In this document: piece by piece, positions 59,681 to 64,000 of the stretch
How the letters are laid out: the number at the start of each line of letters is the position of its first letter
Position numbering within the stretch: the first letter of the stretch is position 1
NCBI GenBank assembly: GCA_019417325.1
Contig: DXVO01000031.1
Coordinates: 30,585-94,584 of the forward strand
Direction of reading: 5' to 3'
DNA length: 64,000 nt
Source of the DNA: Parabacteroides sp.
GTDB taxonomy: Bacteria; Bacteroidota; Bacteroidia; Bacteroidales; Tannerellaceae
Program-made: the position numbers and the translations under genes
The notes under the pieces: generated by a model
Databases searched by the model: none
Told to the model about the DNA's origin: nothing
The model's input: only the letters and a program-made list of their open reading frames with translations

Positions 59681-61000
59681 ATGAAAAGCGTTTGGTTTGT
59701 TATATTTTCCTTGTTTGTTTTGTCTGCTGCCGGGCAAAATTCAGCCCGTGTGCGCGAACTCGAGAAGCAGCGTAAAGCAGCCCTTGCCGATATCGAAATG
59801 ACTAACCAGATGTTGGATGAAACCCGTCAGTCTGCCCGTAACTCATTGAACCGGCTCAACCTGATTTCGCAGCAGATCCTTTCCCGTAAAAAAGTAATCA
59901 GTCTTTTAAATCAGGAAATTGCGGAGATAGATAAGCAAATCAGCTCTACCCGTAATGAGATAACCAAGTTGGAAAAGGAGTTGGGAAACAAACGTACCAA
60001 TTATGGAAAGTCCGTGCAGAGTTTATATAAACGGCGTTCTTCACAGGATCGTTTATTATTTATCCTTTCCGCCGATAATTTCGCCCAGTCTCTCCGCCGT
60101 ATGCGTTATTTACGTGAATATGCAGACTGGCAGAAACGACAAGCGGCTGAGATTATAGATAAGCAACGGGAAATTACCGTTAAACAGCAGGAACTGGAAA
60201 AGACCCGTAGCGAAAAGAATGCCTTGTTGGGAACCCGTGAAACGGAAAGCCGTAAGCTACAGGCTGAAGAATCCGACCAGAAGCAGGAGGTCCAGGAGTT
60301 AAATAAGAAACAAAAAGACTTACAGGCGGACCTGAAAAAGAAAAAACGTCAGGCAGAGAATTTGAACCGCCAGATAGAAAAGCAGATAGCCGCAGAAATC
60401 GCTCGTGCGGAAGCCGAGGCCAAGGCTGCCCGCGAACGTGCCGCCCGTGCGGAAAAGGAACGTCTTGCCCGTGAAAAAGCATCCGGAAAAACACCGACAA
60501 AGAAAGAAACAGAACCGGCACGCGATGAACGTGTGGCCGATACCAAAGGCGGATATGCCATGACCCGGGAAGAAAAGAAATTATCCGACGATTTTGCCGG
60601 CAACCGGGGACGTTTGCCTTATCCAGTAGCCGGTCGGCATACGATTGTAGCCGGTTTTGGAGAACAACAGCATCAGGAATTGAAGTATGTCCGGACGAAT
60701 AATAGCGGTATCGATATTATGACCGCGCCCGGAACAGAAGCCCGTGCCGTGTTCAATGGTGAAGTTACCCGTGTGTTTGTTGTTCCCGGATATAATAACT
60801 CCGTCATCATCCGCCATGGTAATTACCTGACTGTATACAGTAACCTGAGCGATGTTTATGTAAAGGCAGGGGATAGAGTATCTACCCGCCAGGCTATCGG
60901 CCGTGTATTTACCGATACGGAAGACGGTAATTCAACCATCCTGCACTTCCAGTTGTGGAAAGAGAAAACAAAGTTGAACCCGGCTCCGTGGTTAGACTAA
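59681..61000 (+). CDS. EnvC-like murein hydrolase activator (degenerate M23 domain)
   Basis: The product is 439 residues: signal peptide, a long coiled coil (about residues 20-270, Glu/Lys/Arg/Gln-rich, including KKQKDLQADLKKKKRQAENLN), and a C-terminal LytM/M23 domain. The zinc ligands are not all kept: NNSGIDI has Asn where HxxxD normally starts, and YSNLSDVY has Asn in place of His, while ILHFQLW keeps one His. As for E. coli EnvC, the domain is probably a regulator of amidases rather than an enzyme. It is convergent with the M20 gene and overlaps it by 9 bp. Confidence 0.88.
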   Translation: MKSVWFVIFSLFVLSAAGQNSARVRELEKQRKAALADIEMTNQMLDETRQSARNSLNRLNLISQQILSRKKVISLLNQEIAEIDKQISSTRNEITKLEKELGNKRTNYGKSVQSLYKRRSSQDRLLFILSADNFAQSLRRMRYLREYADWQKRQAAEIIDKQREITVKQQELEKTRSEKNALLGTRETESRKLQAEESDQKQEVQELNKKQKDLQADLKKKKRQAENLNRQIEKQIAAEIARAEAEAKAARERAARAEKERLAREKASGKTPTKKETEPARDERVADTKGGYAMTREEKKLSDDFAGNRGRLPYPVAGRHTIVAGFGEQQHQELKYVRTNNSGIDIMTAPGTEARAVFNGEVTRVFVVPGYNNSVIIRHGNYLTVYSNLSDVYVKAGDRVSTRQAIGRVFTDTEDGNSTILHFQLWKEKTKLNPAPWLD

Positions 61001-62044
61001 CCGTAACTGGTCTAATAAACGTATATACGTCTCAATCGCTTCCCGTATTTCCATCATACCGATATATTCGTTGGCAGCGTGCGAACGGGCGGAATTTCCC
61101 GGTCCAATCTTTACGGAAGGGAAAGGCATCAATGCCTGGTCGCTCAGCGTAGGAGAACCGAACGGTTCTTTACCTAAAGTGATAGCACGTTGCACGAATG
61201 GATGTTGCAGGTCTGTGCGTGTGGAATTTAGCCGGAAACTGCGGGCTTTCACCTCACAACTTACTTTTTCTTTGATTAATTGGAATAGCGTTTCATTGGG
61301 ATAGAATTCGTTTGTACGGATATCTACTGTAAATTCGCAGCGGTCCGGAACGACATTATGTTGTGTGCCTGCATGAATAATGGTCACACTCATCTTAACC
61401 GGTCCGAGAAAGTCACTCTTTTCCGGGAACTGGTATGTATTGAACCATTCTATATCTTTTATTGCAAGGGAAATTGCATTGATTCCTTCATTACGGGCGG
61501 CATGACCGGCTTTACCAATGCTGACACAATCCAATACCATCAATCCTTTTTCCGCTACGGCAGGTTGCATCCCTGTGGGTTCTCCTACGATGGCAAAAGA
61601 GATAGGAGGGAGTTCCGGCAAAACACTTTCCAGTCCGTTTTTCCCGGACACTTCTTCTTCACAGGAAGCGAGGAAGATCAGGTTATAAGGTTGCTCTTTT
61701 TCGGAAAGCACCGTGAATGCTTCGTAAAGCGAAACTACACTTGCCCCGGCATCATTACTGCCTAATCCGTATAGTTTGTCGTCTTCAGTCTCTTCCGGAT
61801 TAAACGGGTCTTTTGTCCAACCGGAGGCTGGCTTTACAGTGTCTATATGGGAGTTCAGTAAAAGAGTAGGTTTGTTTAAATCGAATTGCGGAGATGCAAT
61901 CCATAAGTTATTCCCTTTCCGGTGTACCGTATGACCGGCTGCTTGCCAGGTCTGTTGAAGGAAGTCGGCTACATTGTTCTCTTCTCTGCTGAATGACGGA
62001 CAGGCTATCATGCCCTTAAGTATGTCTATTGCATCGTAATACAT
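60992..62044 (-). CDS. M20 family metallohydrolase (ArgE/DapE-like)
   Basis: The product is 350 residues. LLLNSHIDTVKPASGW, LYGLGSNDAGASVV and LASCEEEVSGKNGLES with the catalytic Glu-Glu and a dimer-forming insert are typical of M20 deacylases; GNSARSHAANEYI carries the last His. In Bacteroidetes such proteins are called acetylornithine (or N-acetylcitrulline) deacetylase and act in arginine synthesis; that specificity is inferred. Zinc and water bind in the cytoplasm. It is 21 bp after ribF in the same direction. Confidence 0.88.
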   Translation of the reverse strand: MYYDAIDILKGMIACPSFSREENNVADFLQQTWQAAGHTVHRKGNNLWIASPQFDLNKPTLLLNSHIDTVKPASGWTKDPFNPEETEDDKLYGLGSNDAGASVVSLYEAFTVLSEKEQPYNLIFLASCEEEVSGKNGLESVLPELPPISFAIVGEPTGMQPAVAEKGLMVLDCVSIGKAGHAARNEGINAISLAIKDIEWFNTYQFPEKSDFLGPVKMSVTIIHAGTQHNVVPDRCEFTVDIRTNEFYPNETLFQLIKEKVSCEVKARSFRLNSTRTDLQHPFVQRAITLGKEPFGSPTLSDQALMPFPSVKIGPGNSARSHAANEYIGMMEIREAIETYIRLLDQLRLV

Positions 62045-62065
62045 AGGAATAGGATTTTTAGTATA

Positions 62066-62992
62066 TCAGAATGTCAGTAATTTATCCACTGTTTCCCTAT
62101 CATGCTTTAACTGCACTATCAGTTCGTCCAGGGAATTGAATTTAATATCTCCCCGTACATGGTGGATAAAAGCGACGGTGAGTTCTTTATTATAAATATC
62201 TCCGGAAAAATCCAGAATGTTAACCTCGAGTGTGATATTGGAACCGTTGTTCAGGGTCGGGCGGTCGCCGATATAGAGCATCCCTTTGTAACGTTTGTCA
62301 TCCAGATAAACCCATACGGCATATACTCCGATACCGGGAATAATCTTGAATGGTTCGTCCACTTGTATATTTGCCGTAGGAAAACCCAGTTTACGCCCTA
62401 CTTTATAGCCGCTCACGATACTGCCTTTTATCTGGTAAGGGTAAGTCAGCAAATGTGCGGCATCTTCCACTTGGCAGATTGAGAGCATTCTTCGTATTTC
62501 GGAAGAGCTGACGGCCGCTTCACCCTCTGTATAGCGTGATGCCTTTACCACCTTCATTCCGCAGGCTTCGCCATAAGTGACGTATTGTTCGAAGCCATCC
62601 TCCCGGTTGTGGCCGAAGCGGTGGTCGTATCCGATAAGCAAGGTGTCCACATGCAGTTTCTCAGCCAGCATCCGTGTAATAAATTCATTGGCCGTCAGGA
62701 GGGATAGCTCGTAAGTGAAATCCAGCACGATGCAATAATCGACTCCGGTAGAAGCCAGATGTTCCAGCTTCTCTTCGAAAGAATTGAGAAGTTTCGGCTG
62801 ATAATCAGAATGCAATACGGCGCGCGGATGTTCGGGGAAAGTAATGACTGCCGAAGGAAGTCCCAGCGATTGCGCCAATTGCTTTAACTCGCCTATCAGG
62901 TACCGGTGTCCTAAATGTACTCCATCAAAGAAACCGATGGTAGCAACCAGCTTTACCTTTTTCAGCATGTTTGTGTCTCTGACTATAATCAT
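62066..62992 (-). CDS. ribF: Bifunctional riboflavin kinase/FAD synthetase
   Basis: The product is 308 residues. ATIGFFDGVHLGHRYLIGELKQL is the FAD synthetase nucleotidyl-transferase motif, with LIGYDHRFGHNREDGF and SSEIRRML. The C-terminal part KGSIVSGYKVGRKLGFPTANIQVD and ILDFSGDIYNKELTVAFIHHVRG is the riboflavin kinase domain. It makes FMN and FAD. The -7 box is at 63022-63029. Confidence 0.95.
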   Translation of the reverse strand: MIIVRDTNMLKKVKLVATIGFFDGVHLGHRYLIGELKQLAQSLGLPSAVITFPEHPRAVLHSDYQPKLLNSFEEKLEHLASTGVDYCIVLDFTYELSLLTANEFITRMLAEKLHVDTLLIGYDHRFGHNREDGFEQYVTYGEACGMKVVKASRYTEGEAAVSSSEIRRMLSICQVEDAAHLLTYPYQIKGSIVSGYKVGRKLGFPTANIQVDEPFKIIPGIGVYAVWVYLDDKRYKGMLYIGDRPTLNNGSNITLEVNILDFSGDIYNKELTVAFIHHVRGDIKFNSLDELIVQLKHDRETVDKLLTF

Positions 62993-63021
62993 CGTTATTT
63001 CCTGTATTTGCTATTGAATGG

Positions 63022-63029
63022 CAAAAGTA
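63022..63029 (-). promoter_or_regulatory. -7 box for ribF
   Basis: On the minus strand the sequence reads TACTTTTG, an exact TAnnTTTG, 29 bp before the start at 62992. Confidence 0.55.
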
Positions 63030-63068
63030 CATAAAAACCATGTATTATAATAATACAAAAATAAATCG

Positions 63069-63076
63069 TACTTTTG
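63069..63076 (+). promoter_or_regulatory. -7 box for the ECF sigma gene
   Basis: TACTTTTG matches TAnnTTTG. Only seven bases separate it from ATG 63084, so the transcript may be nearly leaderless. Confidence 0.5.
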
Positions 63077-63083
63077 GAGACCT

Positions 63084-63626
63084 ATGGAAGGACAAGTTCA
63101 AACGGCAAAACACTATCAACATCTTTATTTGGAATATGCCCCTATGTTGTTGAGGTTCGCCAGGAAATTCGTTTCGGATTTCTTTGCCGAGGACATTGTG
63201 CATGATGTTTTTCTGAAGTTATGGGATAAACAAGTGTTTCTTCTTCCTGAGGAGGATATACGCCGCATTCTTTATGTTGCTGTTCGTAATGCCTGCCTGG
63301 ACCATTTGCGCCGTTTGAATATGGAGCAGGAGATAATAGACCATAGGGCTGTGCAACTTAAACTGGATGAGCTGGATTTTTTTGAATCTTCCGACGAGCT
63401 TTTTATGCGCAAAGACCTCTTGAATATCTTAATGTCCAAAGTTAAGGAATTGCCGGAGCGCAGCCAGGAAATTTTCCGCCTGTCTTATCTGGAAGGACTG
63501 AAGGCGGCAGAGATAGCCGACCGCTTAGGCATCTCCGTCCGTACGGTAGAAAATTTGCTATACCGCTCGCTGGTTTCTCTCCGTAAAAGTTGTTCCCACC
63601 TCTTTTGGCTTATTTTTATGTTATGA
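63084..63626 (+). CDS. ECF-type RNA polymerase sigma factor (Bacteroides type)
   Basis: The product is 180 residues. Region 2 is YLEYAPMLLRFARKFVSDFFAEDIVHDVFLKLWDK, and region 4 is LPERSQEIFRLSYLEGLKAAEIADRLGISVRTVENLLYRSL. In Bacteroidales such sigma factors usually stand before a FecR-type anti-sigma and a SusCD pair; the next gene is outside the window. The very short leader (seven bases after the -7 box) is noted. Confidence 0.93.
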   Translation: MEGQVQTAKHYQHLYLEYAPMLLRFARKFVSDFFAEDIVHDVFLKLWDKQVFLLPEEDIRRILYVAVRNACLDHLRRLNMEQEIIDHRAVQLKLDELDFFESSDELFMRKDLLNILMSKVKELPERSQEIFRLSYLEGLKAAEIADRLGISVRTVENLLYRSLVSLRKSCSHLFWLIFML

Positions 63627-64000
63627 ACATTTATATATAATATGTTAACCGGATGCTGTTTTTTTAGTTGCTTGTTAACACCCGGAGACCTGCTGTTTCT
63701 CATTTAATTTTATGCCCGTGAGAATTTTTTCTCTCCTATATGAAATTTTTTCTCATCGGGAGAAGAATTTTTTCTCATAGCTATGATATTGTTCTCTTAC
63801 TGTTATGAAATAGTTTTAGTCTGATAAGGCCTTAAAAAAATACCCGGTAGATAATTCTTTCTGTGTAATATTAAGTTGAAAAACCTTTCTTTCCCTCATG
63901 AAAAGGAAGAGGTGAATTTTTATGAAAAAAAATCACTTTTCCTGTGAGTACTTTTTTCTCCCCATTCGTTATTAGTTCGTATGGTACTCAGTCAACCGTA
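63627..64000. other. 374-bp spacer after the ECF sigma gene with phased repeats
   Basis: I see no gene here. It holds three copies of AATTTTTTCTC, at 63723-63733, 63744-63754 and 63766-63776, and a fourth imperfect one ending at 63796, about 20-22 bp apart. Further downstream there are CTTTTTTCTC-like tracts. A candidate for regulation of the next gene outside the window. Confidence 0.6.

Overview
The window looks like chromosomal DNA of a gut-type member of the order Bacteroidales, closest in flavour to Parabacteroides or Bacteroides; I cannot fix the genus from sequence alone. The reasons are the Bacteroidetes promoter signature (a -7 box TAnnTTTG, found exactly before at least 15 genes here), weak or absent Shine-Dalgarno sites, lipoproteins with Bacteroidetes-type lipoboxes, and lineage families: BF3164-like propeller lipoprotein, fimbrillin, DUF2807, DUF4292, an SprE/PorW-like protein, long-form IspG and an ECF sigma factor of the Bacteroides type. 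No rRNA, tRNA, CRISPR array or intact insertion sequence was seen.

Layout. 1-9.3 kb: a truncated lipoprotein gene, a hexuronate-type MFS transporter, an AraC regulator divergent from a three-gene RND efflux operon. 9.4-11.9 kb: three tandem DUF2807 proteins behind an ECF-type promoter. 12-14.8 kb (minus): epimerase, small membrane protein, and the ATPase and binding protein of a zinc/manganese ABC transporter whose likely permease lies at 30.5 kb. 14.9-19.1 kb (minus): a four-gene operon resembling Gram-positive dltA-C-B-D. 19.5-32.3 kb: mostly housekeeping genes (nim-like, cysE, RNA methyltransferase, DPP-IV-like peptidase, purD, aroA, metal permease, SprE-like lipoprotein). 32.4-34.9 kb: a decayed site-specific recombinase, a candidate invertible promoter segment and a fimbrillin gene. 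34.9-38.1 kb (minus): the uronate catabolic genes kdgK-eda-uxaC. 38.4-42.1 kb: BlaI repressor, BlaR1-type metalloprotease with TonB domains, TPR protein. 42.2-51 kb: patatin/Omp85-type protein, DUF2461, CidA/LrgB pair, efp, radC, Fe-S assembly factor, lpxH and a large sensor kinase (minus). 51.5-61 kb: rpoN, PAP2-like, gcvH, purE, ispG, dut, TPR protein, DUF4292 lipoprotein, EnvC-like. 61-64 kb: M20 deacylase, ribF, an ECF sigma factor and its long downstream spacer.

Cross-links. The MFS transporter (1.2 kb) and the kdgK-eda-uxaC operon (38 kb) carry the same LacI-type palindrome TGTnnnCGnnnACA at nearly the same distance from their promoters, so they probably form one uronate regulon. The metal transporter is split over two loci. 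Six intergenic spacers hold arrays of a 7-bp unit (CAGTTGA on the left, the inverted CAACTGT on the right) and flank cysE, purD and ispG on both sides.

The most unusual items are the heptad-array spacers, the fimbrillin switch with a crippled recombinase, the dlt-like operon in a Gram-negative, and a long hairpin with internal 21-bp tandem repeats upstream of rpoN.
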